Positions 44,828 through 52,242 of a DNA stretch of 64,000 nucleotides are shown piece by piece. Source of the stretch: an uncultured Rhizobiaceae group bacterium (GTDB lineage: Bacteria; Pseudomonadota; Alphaproteobacteria; Rhizobiales; Rhizobiaceae); NCBI GenBank assembly GCA_937930635.1, contig CALHCF010000006.1, forward strand, positions 1 to 64,000, read 5' to 3'. The stretch's first letter is position 1, and every line of letters starts with the position of its first letter. The position numbers and the translations under genes were made by a program. The notes under the pieces were generated by a model. The model saw only the letters and a program-made list of their open reading frames with translations. It had not been told where the DNA came from and made no database searches.

Positions 44828-45427
44828 ATGCGAAGACCTGTAATTATCGCTGCATTGGCGGCTTTGTTTTTGTTGGCTGTTCAAGTAATTCTACCGGGAG
44901 TTTCGGCAAAAGAAATCCCGATGTGGCAGGGCGTATCGAAAACCGCGGCTCAGATTGAGGCCGACCGGAAGCTCGTTGAAGCAGCTGTCAAATTGGCAAA
45001 TGGCAACGCAGATCGGGCGGCGCAGCGAGCTGTTGCTCTGGGGTGGAAAGAAATCCACAAAGGCGACACTGAACAGGCTCTCCGACGGTTCAACCAAGCC
45101 TGGCTCATCAACCCAAAGCGAGGTGATATATACTGGGGGTTCGCGGTGGCGACCGGTATCCGGGGGGATGATCTTGGGACGGTGGACAAGTGGTTCCGTA
45201 AAGCAGAGGCAATAGTCGGGCCTCACTGGCGGTTGCATTCCGACTGGGGGCGTATTCTGGAACAGCGAAACGAGTCCGAAGCTGCCATTCCTCATTTTCA
45301 GCGATCCATCAAAGTGAACCCAAAAAATCCGGAGCCGCATATTGGCTTGATCCGTGCCTTCAAAAGGCTTGGCAACGAGGCAATGGCAAAAAAGCACATG
45401 GAAATTTACAATCAGATGGCGAACTGA
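44828..45427 (+). CDS. Exported TPR-repeat protein
   Basis: A 199-residue protein with an N-terminal signal or anchor (residues 7-27, ALAALFLLAVQVILPGVSA). Three or four tetratricopeptide-like helices pairs follow, with WKEIHKGDTEQALRRFNQAW, KRGDIYWGFAVATGIRG, and ESEAAIPHFQRSIKVNPKNP. The small size suggests a periplasmic scaffolding or protein-binding role. No operon partner. Confidence 0.75.
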   Translation: MRRPVIIAALAALFLLAVQVILPGVSAKEIPMWQGVSKTAAQIEADRKLVEAAVKLANGNADRAAQRAVALGWKEIHKGDTEQALRRFNQAWLINPKRGDIYWGFAVATGIRGDDLGTVDKWFRKAEAIVGPHWRLHSDWGRILEQRNESEAAIPHFQRSIKVNPKNPEPHIGLIRAFKRLGNEAMAKKHMEIYNQMAN

Positions 45428-45642
45428 GTGCAGCCTTAAAAATATCCGGCTCAGTCGATCTTCACTAAGGTCGCACAAGCCACGGCGCCCTCCGTCATAA
45501 GACATCGTGGCGATGGCTCAGCGTCGCGCGCCGAAATCCCGCTTTTCTGGCGGCAGACTGATTGTTGCAAAATCAATGACAGCCCTGTCGGAAGCCGCCA
45601 AATGGCGGTCTCCGATATTTTTTAAGATGACAGTCTGAAACC

Positions 45643-46632
45643 TTATTTAGCGGCGCAAACGGTCTCGATCAGTTCCGCCAGAATCGTCTCGGCTTTGTCG
45701 GTATCGATCTGGCATGTACCAGCGGCCGCATGACCACCGCCGCCATGACGCAACATCAGTTCTCCCACATGAATCGTGTTTGAACGGTCAAAGATCGACT
45801 TGCCAAACGCGAACACCACATTCTGTTTGGCTTTGCCCCATAGGACATGACAGGAAATATTTGTCTGCGGAAACAGCGCATAGATCATGAAGCGGTTGCC
45901 CGCGAAGATTGTTTCTTCGTCGCGCAGGTCCAGAACAGCCAGCGGCCCATGCACTGTTGTGCAGCGCTTGATTTGCTCGGCAAATTTTTCATGATGGCTT
46001 TTGAACAGTTCCACCCGCTCGGCAACATCAGGCAGTTTCAAAAGATGTTCGATATCGGGCTGGACGCGGCAATGTTTAATCAGTTCCATCATCAACTGAT
46101 AGTTGGAGATACGGAATTCCCGAAAGCGACCAAGGCCGGTGCGCGCATCCATCAGGAAGGACAGAAGTTCCCAACCCTGCGGGTTCAAAACATCTTCACG
46201 GGTGAAACGGGCGGCATCCGCCTTGTCCACCGCAAGCATCATGGCGTCGGAGATTTTGGGAAAGCGTTCGCGGCCACCGAAAAATTCATAGACCACCCGT
46301 GCCGCTGAGGGCGCGAGCGGGTTGATGACATGATTGGCTTTCAGCTCGTCAACACGCTTGGTTTCTGAATCGTGGTGATCGAAGGCCAGAAAAACACCCG
46401 GCGCATAGGGAAGGTTGGTGGAGATATCACGCTCGCTAACCTCAACCTTGCCGTCCTGCATATCCTTTGGGTGAACGAATTCAATCTCACCCACCAGGTC
46501 AAGTTCCTTGAGCAGGACAGCACAAACAAGGCCATCCATATCGGAACGCGTGATCAGGCGGTATCCACCTTCCGGCTTGTTGGCAAGAATATGGTCGGAT
46601 GTCATTTCCGGATGCTGAATTTTCTGAAGCAC
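45643..46632 (-). CDS. DHH-family phosphoesterase
   Basis: A 329-residue DHH/DHHA1-type phosphoesterase. Motif I is LITRSDMDGLVCAVLL, motif III FDHHDSETKR, and the C-terminal substrate segment RHGGGGHAAAGTC. In this family Mn2+-dependent hydrolysis of oligonucleotides, cyclic dinucleotide products or polyphosphate is usual; the substrate is not clear here. The GTG start at 46632 is taken; an internal ATG at 46605 (MTSDHILAN) is also possible. It lies just downstream of the BMC operon, separated by 166 bases, and is probably an independent gene. Confidence 0.85.
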   Translation of the reverse strand: MLQKIQHPEMTSDHILANKPEGGYRLITRSDMDGLVCAVLLKELDLVGEIEFVHPKDMQDGKVEVSERDISTNLPYAPGVFLAFDHHDSETKRVDELKANHVINPLAPSAARVVYEFFGGRERFPKISDAMMLAVDKADAARFTREDVLNPQGWELLSFLMDARTGLGRFREFRISNYQLMMELIKHCRVQPDIEHLLKLPDVAERVELFKSHHEKFAEQIKRCTTVHGPLAVLDLRDEETIFAGNRFMIYALFPQTNISCHVLWGKAKQNVVFAFGKSIFDRSNTIHVGELMLRHGGGGHAAAGTCQIDTDKAETILAELIETVCAAK

Positions 46633-46798
46633 AATCTTTATCCCCTTGATAAATTTGGGGGGACGCTAATGCGAAAACTCCTACAAACCCTTAATGCGCG
46701 GTTCCGCTAAGTCAGAAAAAAGCCGTATTGGACAAGGTATTCAGCAATAAACCAGTTGGATATTCAGCACATCGCAACAAAAAGACCATCCCGGGTCA

Positions 46799-47209
46799 TT
46801 AATAGATGATGGTTCCGTCCTCATTATGGATAATGGCATCGGCTTCAATCTCCACCACCATCCCCGGCTGGTTGAGGCCACATTCCACCCCACAGCTTAC
46901 AGGGTCAATTCCGGCAAAGATCTCGCCGTGCGCTTTCACAAACCCACCCCCATGATCAGGCAAAGATGTGACATAGGCGCGTGTGCGCACCACATGGCGC
47001 ATTTCGGCGCCCACCGCCCGCAAGGCCTCTTCGATACGACCAAATATATAGACTGATTGTGCATAAGCATCCCCCGGCGCATGCAGTTTGCCAGATGGTT
47101 CAATGGCGGTCGTACCAGCCACAAAAACAAATGGGCCCACACGCTTGGCGCGACTGTAAGATCCAATCCCCTCCAACCGTCCGCCGGATTTGTAGGTCTC
47201 CAAAACCAT
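46799..47209 (-). CDS. RidA-family protein, last gene of the microcompartment operon
   Basis: A 136-residue YjgF/YER057c/UK114-type protein with GPFVFVAGTTAIEPSGKL, a QSVYIFGRIEEALRAVGAEM helix and the C-terminal IEADAI strand. Canonical RidA deaminates reactive imines made by PLP or flavin enzymes. But the region where RidA has its catalytic Arg (normally PARSCV) reads DPVSCGVEC, so that Arg is missing, and imine deaminase activity is doubtful. It abuts the malate-dehydrogenase-like gene without a gap. An imine-handling or binding role beside amine oxidation is inferred. Confidence 0.88.
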   Translation of the reverse strand: MVLETYKSGGRLEGIGSYSRAKRVGPFVFVAGTTAIEPSGKLHAPGDAYAQSVYIFGRIEEALRAVGAEMRHVVRTRAYVTSLPDHGGGFVKAHGEIFAGIDPVSCGVECGLNQPGMVVEIEADAIIHNEDGTIIY

Positions 47210-48388
47210 CTAGGGTGCAAGCCTGCTCTGAACGGCCAGAGCTGCAGCATGGAGTGCTTCGCGCTCGTTTTCGGTCAATGTCAATTCCTCAACGGAGACG
47301 AGACCGTTTGCACCCAGATGACAGGGCACGCCAAGAACCACATCATGAAGACCATATTCGCCTTCCAGTTTTACTGAAACCGGCACAGACCCCGCCCGGG
47401 CACCCCGCAGATGATCAATCAGCTCAACAGTTGCGTGAGCCGGTGCGAGCGTTGCCGACCCGGTCTTTTTAAGAGCAACCACCTGCCCACCACCGGTCAC
47501 CGCATCCTTGACACAGGCTTCGATCATGTCAGCAGAGAGGAACACATCAAGCGGTCTCCCCTTGATTGTTGATCGCGAAGGCACCGGCACCATTTCATCG
47601 CCGTGGCTGCCCAGCGTAATCGCTTCAACATCCCGCGTTTCAACGTCGGCGGCTTTCGCCAGCGCCGCACGAAAACGGCTGGAATCAAGAGTACCGGCCA
47701 TGCCGAGAACCCGTTCACGGGGAAACTCGGTGGCTTGCAACATTTCCGTCGTCATTTCATCCAGCGGATTGGTAACGACGATAATGATAGCATCCGGTGC
47801 GCGGGTGCGGATTGCCTCAGCGGCTGCATAAATAACCCGGCGGTTCACATCAATCAGATCCGACCGGCTCATGCCGGGTGTGCGTGGACGACCCGCCGTA
47901 ACGACAACGATATCGGCCCCCTCAACCGTCGCCAGATCCGTCGAGCCGGAAATCTGTGCCCGCGACCGTGAGATACCTGTCGAATGCTGCAAATCCAGCG
48001 CTGTCGCTTCTGCCAGACCCGGCGCGATATCAATCAGCACGATGTCACGGGCTGCATCGGCATTGGCGATCAGATGTGCAATATTGGCTCCAACACCCCC
48101 TGCCCCAATAAGAGCAAGCTTGCCAATCCGCCGCGGTTCCCGTGTAGCGCTCGCCTGAGGCGCAACCCAACGTGGATTGCGGCGATAAAGACCACGCCGC
48201 AAGTTCGTATTTCCATCTGTTTTGATAACCGCAGGGCGTTCCAGTGGTCCCTCACGCAATTCAATACCAAGCCGGGACGCGGCTTCCTGCGCCAGATCGG
48301 TGACAATATCGCCGGGCAGAATTTCAAGCAGTTGCCGCCCGCGTGCGCGAACCTCGTTAACCTGTTCTGACCCGATGACCCGTGCCAT
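47210..48388 (-). CDS. Malate/lactate-dehydrogenase-like enzyme with EutQ-like N-terminal module (BMC lumen candidate)
   Basis: A 392-residue fusion. Residues about 90-392 are an L-malate/lactate dehydrogenase: Rossmann motif LALIGAGGVGANIAHLI with NAD-selecting Asp (VLIDI), substrate loop GRPRTPGMSRSD whose Arg favours malate/oxaloacetate, IVVTNPLDEM, LDSSRFR and the catalytic His in LGSHGDEMVP. Residues 1-88 are extra: a segment near 6-47 (VNEVRARGRQLLEILPGDIV followed by T and LGIEL) resembles the N-terminal segment of EutQ, a BMC-associated protein. That suggests targeting to, or assembly with, the shell. It is expected to regenerate NAD+ for the aldehyde dehydrogenase, replacing the usual alcohol dehydrogenase. 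Start overlaps the BMC-T stop by one base. Confidence 0.82.
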   Translation of the reverse strand: MARVIGSEQVNEVRARGRQLLEILPGDIVTDLAQEAASRLGIELREGPLERPAVIKTDGNTNLRRGLYRRNPRWVAPQASATREPRRIGKLALIGAGGVGANIAHLIANADAARDIVLIDIAPGLAEATALDLQHSTGISRSRAQISGSTDLATVEGADIVVVTAGRPRTPGMSRSDLIDVNRRVIYAAAEAIRTRAPDAIIIVVTNPLDEMTTEMLQATEFPRERVLGMAGTLDSSRFRAALAKAADVETRDVEAITLGSHGDEMVPVPSRSTIKGRPLDVFLSADMIEACVKDAVTGGGQVVALKKTGSATLAPAHATVELIDHLRGARAGSVPVSVKLEGEYGLHDVVLGVPCHLGANGLVSVEELTLTENEREALHAAALAVQSRLAP

Positions 48389-49011
48389 CAGCCTGCAACT
48401 CCCTCCACGGCCTCAATGCCGGCAATCGCCCCCTGCATGGCGGTTTGTACGGAGTCTTCCGATCCACAAAAAAACAGCCGCCCGAACCGGCCTACAGCCC
48501 GAACCTCGACAATGTCGATATCGGCAGATTTTTCCGCCTCGTTTGCAGCAATGGAAATATAAGCAGCCGGCGCGCATTCGATGATGCCGAGCGTCTGGCC
48601 GGGTACGACGAGTGAACCCTTGCGCCATTTGTTCAGCAATTGCGCCTGATAGGGTTCCACTGAGGTAATGATCTGGGTTGAAGCAACCGACGGTTTGACC
48701 CGGTCATTCATACTCGCTCCAAGCTCAGCCAGAATGGCATCGCGTGCGGCAGAAACCTCGGCGTTTGACTGCGAACGCAAAATGAAAAAACCAAACTCGC
48801 GTTCCACCAGCTGACTGGTCGCCTCGACGGAAGAGGCCTTGAGCGCGCGGTCGATCAAACTGAAAACACCATTGCCCGGTGCAATCTCCCCAATCAGGAT
48901 CGTGTCGCCGGAAAGCGGCACAGACCCCTGCACAGTCGCACCGTTATAAGCGGCAAATTTTGGTTGCAGATTATCAATCTGCACCAGCGCGCGGATGGTC
49001 AAATCGCTCAT
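48388..49011 (-). CDS. Tandem-BMC-domain shell protein (BMC-T)
   Basis: A 207-residue shell protein made of two BMC domains that forms a pseudohexameric trimer. The first (about 1-95) is divergent, with VFSLIDRALKASSVEATSQL. The second (about 115-205) has QTLGIIECAPAAYISIAANE, DIDIVEVRAVGRFGRLFFCG and a final AGIEAVE helix. The lack of a second stacked-ring feature cannot be judged from sequence alone. It is three bases after the aldehyde dehydrogenase gene, with GGAGAG upstream. In other BMCs such trimers provide larger gated pores for substrates, cofactors or electron transfer. Confidence 0.9.
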   Translation of the reverse strand: MSDLTIRALVQIDNLQPKFAAYNGATVQGSVPLSGDTILIGEIAPGNGVFSLIDRALKASSVEATSQLVEREFGFFILRSQSNAEVSAARDAILAELGASMNDRVKPSVASTQIITSVEPYQAQLLNKWRKGSLVVPGQTLGIIECAPAAYISIAANEAEKSADIDIVEVRAVGRFGRLFFCGSEDSVQTAMQGAIAGIEAVEGVAG

Positions 49012-49014
49012 GCG

Positions 49015-50403
49015 TTACTCTCCGTATTCCTGATAGATATCGCGCCAGGGGCGGCTTTCATAAGCCACGCGCTTGATGTTGATGAGACTGAGTGCCGTTA
49101 CATTGTCGGACGTGATGGAACCGGACCATGTCCCTGTTCCCAACATGAAACTGGGCTCCAGATCCGTCGAATATCCCATGCCGCCCATGATCGCCGGGGT
49201 GTTCACCAGCACCCGCCCGGTGGGCACCGTAGCAAAACGGGCAACCGTATCAGGGTCATTGGAATGGATCACAGAGGAATGTCCCCAGCCTTCAAACTTC
49301 GCAATCCCATGAGACAGTTCGATGCCCTGGTCCTCATCGCGCGCCTCATAGAAGGCCAGCACGGGATTAAGTTTTTCGGCAGAAAGTGGCCGCTGCCAGC
49401 CGATCTGCGATTCTTCAGAAACGAGACAGCGCGTGTTGGGTGGAATGGAAAACTCAGCAAGATCCGCAAGCGTTTGCGGCGACTGGCCAACCCGGTCCGG
49501 GTTCATGGCCTGCGGTCCGTTGAAAATCACTTTCGCCAGACGATTCGCTTCCATCGGAGCCATGAAATAGGCGCCGTGCAATTTCAGTTCATGGCGCAAT
49601 TCACGGGCAATGGCCTGATCCGCAATAACAGCCTGCTCGGAAACGCAGGCCGTGCCATAGTCAAAGGCTTTCGATGTCACAATCTGTTCGGCAACATCAC
49701 CCAGTTCATCTTTCTTGGAGGCATGGACATAGCAAGGCACATTGCCTGCGCCCACGGCCAAAGTAGGCTTGCCTGAAGAATAGGCCGCACGCACCATAGC
49801 CGGGCCACCCGTCGCCATGACCACAGATATGCGGCGATGGCGCATCAGTTCGCCGGTCCCCTGGATCGTCACCTGATCAAGACACTGGATCAGCCCCTTG
49901 GGCGCGCCCATTTGCTCCGCCACATCAGCCATAATGCGAACAGTTTCCACGCCACATTGCACACCACGGGGATGTGGCGCACAGACAATGGCATTGCCTG
50001 CCTTCACCGCGCTGAGCACTTTGAAAATAATAGTCGAAGTCGGATTGGTGACCGGCACCAGCGCGGCAACAACCCCCATCGGCTCACCAATGGCGCATAT
50101 CTTGGTCGCATCATCGCGCCACAACACGCCAAGCGTGGTCACATCGCGCAGCCATTCGGCAACGGAAAGCGCATTGAAAAGATTTTTAACCCGTTTATCC
50201 GGTACGTTGCCGTAGCCGGTTTCCTCCACGGCCATCTCACCCAGCCGCTTTGCTTCGGGCTCGATAGCACGGGCCATGGCATCGACAATCGCATTGATAT
50301 GAGCGGGATCCGTGCCGAGAAATTTTTGATAAGCAGCGAAGGCCTTGTCGGCAGCGGCACGGGCGGCTGCGACTGAACGCAGATCGGCATCCATCTCCAT
50401 CAT
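49015..50403 (-). CDS. CoA-acylating aldehyde dehydrogenase (EutE/PduP-like), core BMC enzyme
   Basis: A 462-residue aldehyde dehydrogenase of the type that forms acyl-CoA. The catalytic Cys is in FDYGTACVSEQAV (Cys253), the motif equal to FDNGT-C-SEQ of EutE. Other features are ALVPVTNPTSTIIFKVLSAV and CAPHPRGVQC. Family members turn an aldehyde, CoA and NAD+ into acyl-CoA and NADH, usually inside the shell. I see no separate encapsulation peptide at either end. Its start overlaps the stop of the opine-dehydrogenase-like gene (ATGA), so production of the aldehyde source and aldehyde sink is translationally coupled. Formaldehyde is not a usual substrate, so the aldehyde probably has two or more carbons. 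Confidence 0.92.
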   Translation of the reverse strand: MMEMDADLRSVAAARAAADKAFAAYQKFLGTDPAHINAIVDAMARAIEPEAKRLGEMAVEETGYGNVPDKRVKNLFNALSVAEWLRDVTTLGVLWRDDATKICAIGEPMGVVAALVPVTNPTSTIIFKVLSAVKAGNAIVCAPHPRGVQCGVETVRIMADVAEQMGAPKGLIQCLDQVTIQGTGELMRHRRISVVMATGGPAMVRAAYSSGKPTLAVGAGNVPCYVHASKKDELGDVAEQIVTSKAFDYGTACVSEQAVIADQAIARELRHELKLHGAYFMAPMEANRLAKVIFNGPQAMNPDRVGQSPQTLADLAEFSIPPNTRCLVSEESQIGWQRPLSAEKLNPVLAFYEARDEDQGIELSHGIAKFEGWGHSSVIHSNDPDTVARFATVPTGRVLVNTPAIMGGMGYSTDLEPSFMLGTGTWSGSITSDNVTALSLINIKRVAYESRPWRDIYQEYGE

Positions 50404-51587
50404 GCGTCTCCCGCAAGCTGTTCTAACTGGCGTCTGGCATCGTCTGCATTGTTCGCAGTCACCCCAACGGCCGGGAGCGAGCGGCCAACCGCGCCCAGAT
50501 CAGCCCCAAGGAGGGAGGAAGCCAGTGTTATCATCGCGTTGGTGTTGGGTGTCGCAACCGCCGCAACAGCACCCGCCGAAGCAAGAGGAGCCAACGAACC
50601 GATAACTGCATCGCGAAGTATCGCGTGCGCTTCAGTTCGAGACGGAACCGGCCTTGCAGCCGACCCCGAAGACGCACCGGCATGACGGTCCAGCCATGTC
50701 TCGTCGTCCGGCAGATCACGAACACCAAAACTGCGGGCAACAGCACGCCGCTCCTCGGCAAGCGCGGTGATGGCGCCATGATGTTCGTCACCAATAAGAT
50801 TGCGAAACGTATCGTTCTCCTCAAGCGGCTTGCCGCCCATGGCCACGACAGGACCACCGGCTGCCACCGCCGGACCACCCAGCAACAGCGCCGGAACCTC
50901 GACAAGACCCGATCCGTCACCAAAACTGCTGTGCAGGGTGTTGATGTGAGCGGTGCTCTGGCTAAAGAAACGGGCCAAACCCGACTGAACATCAAAACGG
51001 TTGGCAGGCAAGGTCGCCGCGCCACCACAACTGGCGTGTGAAAGATGCAGCGTTGAACCTTCAACCGAATACCAGAACGGCAGCGACGGCGCTTCAACGA
51101 CGGTGATGTCGGACGCACATCCGCCACTCTTCAGCAATGCGCGCGTTTCCAGTGCACCCAGAGTGCGACCCGATGTGAGCATCAAAACCTGGCCATCAGC
51201 GAGATGGTCGGCCAGCACCATCGCATAGGTGCGCTGTTTGTGAACCGGGCCTGTCAGGAAGATCAGTTCTGCATCGGAAACGGCCCGATCAAGTTCCGCA
51301 GTGACGCGAATGGATGGTGCGGCATCAGAGTTGATCTGATAACTCCCCACCGGCCCTTCCCCGCGCAGGGAAATGCCTCCTCCTGCCCGCATCGCGTCCA
51401 GTTCGCTGCCATAGGCAGAAAACAGGGTGACCTGCGCATTTTCAGAAAGGCACATAGCGGCCAGCAGGCGCGCATCAGCACCGCCCCCCAGCACCGCAAC
51501 ACGGTCAAACCCGCGCGCGCCGGTGACAACGGCCTTCTTGGGCCGCGCCATCGCATCGGCAAATTCTGAAAACTCGGCACTCATCAT
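50400..51587 (-). CDS. Opine-dehydrogenase-like NAD(P) enzyme within the BMC operon
   Basis: A 395-residue two-domain dehydrogenase. Residues about 29-180 are a Rossmann domain: RVAVLGGGADARLLAAMCLS, then AELIFLTGPVHKQRTYAMVL and QVLMLTSGRTLGALETRALL, in the pattern of octopine/nopaline dehydrogenase. The C-terminal helical part fits the opine-dehydrogenase domain. Residues 1-28 (MMSAEFSEFADAMARPKK and on) precede the usual start and could form an amphipathic encapsulation peptide. Opine dehydrogenases cleave secondary amines of the form N-(carboxyalkyl)amino acid. Here it could split an N-alkylglutamate to glutamate and an aldehyde, which makes it a candidate signature enzyme. No such role has been shown to my knowledge. 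Confidence 0.75.
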   Translation of the reverse strand: MMSAEFSEFADAMARPKKAVVTGARGFDRVAVLGGGADARLLAAMCLSENAQVTLFSAYGSELDAMRAGGGISLRGEGPVGSYQINSDAAPSIRVTAELDRAVSDAELIFLTGPVHKQRTYAMVLADHLADGQVLMLTSGRTLGALETRALLKSGGCASDITVVEAPSLPFWYSVEGSTLHLSHASCGGAATLPANRFDVQSGLARFFSQSTAHINTLHSSFGDGSGLVEVPALLLGGPAVAAGGPVVAMGGKPLEENDTFRNLIGDEHHGAITALAEERRAVARSFGVRDLPDDETWLDRHAGASSGSAARPVPSRTEAHAILRDAVIGSLAPLASAGAVAAVATPNTNAMITLASSLLGADLGAVGRSLPAVGVTANNADDARRQLEQLAGDA

Positions 51588-51607
51588 GTCAGCCTTTATG
51601 CGCTGGC

Positions 51608-51916
51608 CTACTCAGCCGAACCAGAGCCAAGGGCAGCGATAATGCCTTCCAGTTCCTCATGTGGACGCGGGATCACATGCACGGAAACCACATCGCCCAC
51701 CTTGTTGGCCGCGACAGCGCCCGCATCGGTGGCGGCTTTTACAGCACCAACTTCTCCGCGAACCAGCGTGGAAACCAGTCCACCGCCGGATTTTGTCTGC
51801 GAGATGATGGACACGCTGGCCGCCTTGACCATCGCGTCCGCCGCTTCAATGGAGGCCACGAGACCCCGTGTTTCAATCATGCCGAGGGCCGACTGGCCTG
51901 CAGGTGCTTTTGCCAT
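51608..51916 (-). CDS. Hexameric BMC shell protein (BMC-H)
   Basis: A 102-residue PduA/EutM-like shell protein with one BMC domain: [20 protein letters not shown], the pore loop KSGGGLVS (about residues 42-49, against KIGSGLV in PduA), [15 protein letters not shown] and the final [11 protein letters not shown]. The PRPH segment is a hallmark of hexamer-edge residues. It is the only BMC-H in the window, so the shell may be built from a minimal set. GGAAGGAAA precedes the ATG. Confidence 0.95.
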   Translation of the reverse strand: MAKAPAGQSALGMIETRGLVASIEAADAMVKAASVSIISQTKSGGGLVSTLVRGEVGAVKAATDAGAVAANKVGDVVSVHVIPRPHEELEGIIAALGSGSAE

Positions 51917-51972
51917 TGTCAGTATTTCCTTCCGTTTGAACTCTTAACTTGTGATGGTGTGTTTGGATCGGG

Positions 51973-52239
51973 TCAGGTGGTGGTGACCCGGTCGATAATT
52001 GCGATAATTGCGGCGTCCACAGGCGCGCCGGAAGTCTGCGTCGGCATCCGCGCCGCCGAGCCCTGGGCCAGCATGACCAGGTCGCCCACCCCTGCCCCGC
52101 ACGTATCGGCGGCCACAAGGGCTGCTTCCAGGACAGAGCCTTTGCTGTCCACCACATCGGCAAGCAGCAGTTTTGCTCCGGTCAAAGCAGGTTGCTTGAC
52201 TGTCGCGGTAACCGTTCCTGTTATGCGGGCAAGGCGCAT
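51973..52239 (-). CDS. Pentameric BMC vertex protein (BMC-P, EutN/CcmL family)
   Basis: An 88-residue EutN/CcmL-fold protein: MRLARITGTVTATVKQPALT, KLLLADVVDSKG, AADTCGAGVGDLVMLAQGSA and PVDAAIIAIIDRV. Pentamers close the twelve vertices of the shell. It is three bases after the glutamine-synthetase-like gene. With BMC-H and BMC-T it completes the three shell protein types required for a closed compartment. Confidence 0.95.
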   Translation of the reverse strand: MRLARITGTVTATVKQPALTGAKLLLADVVDSKGSVLEAALVAADTCGAGVGDLVMLAQGSAARMPTQTSGAPVDAAIIAIIDRVTTT

Positions 52240-52242
52240 GGC

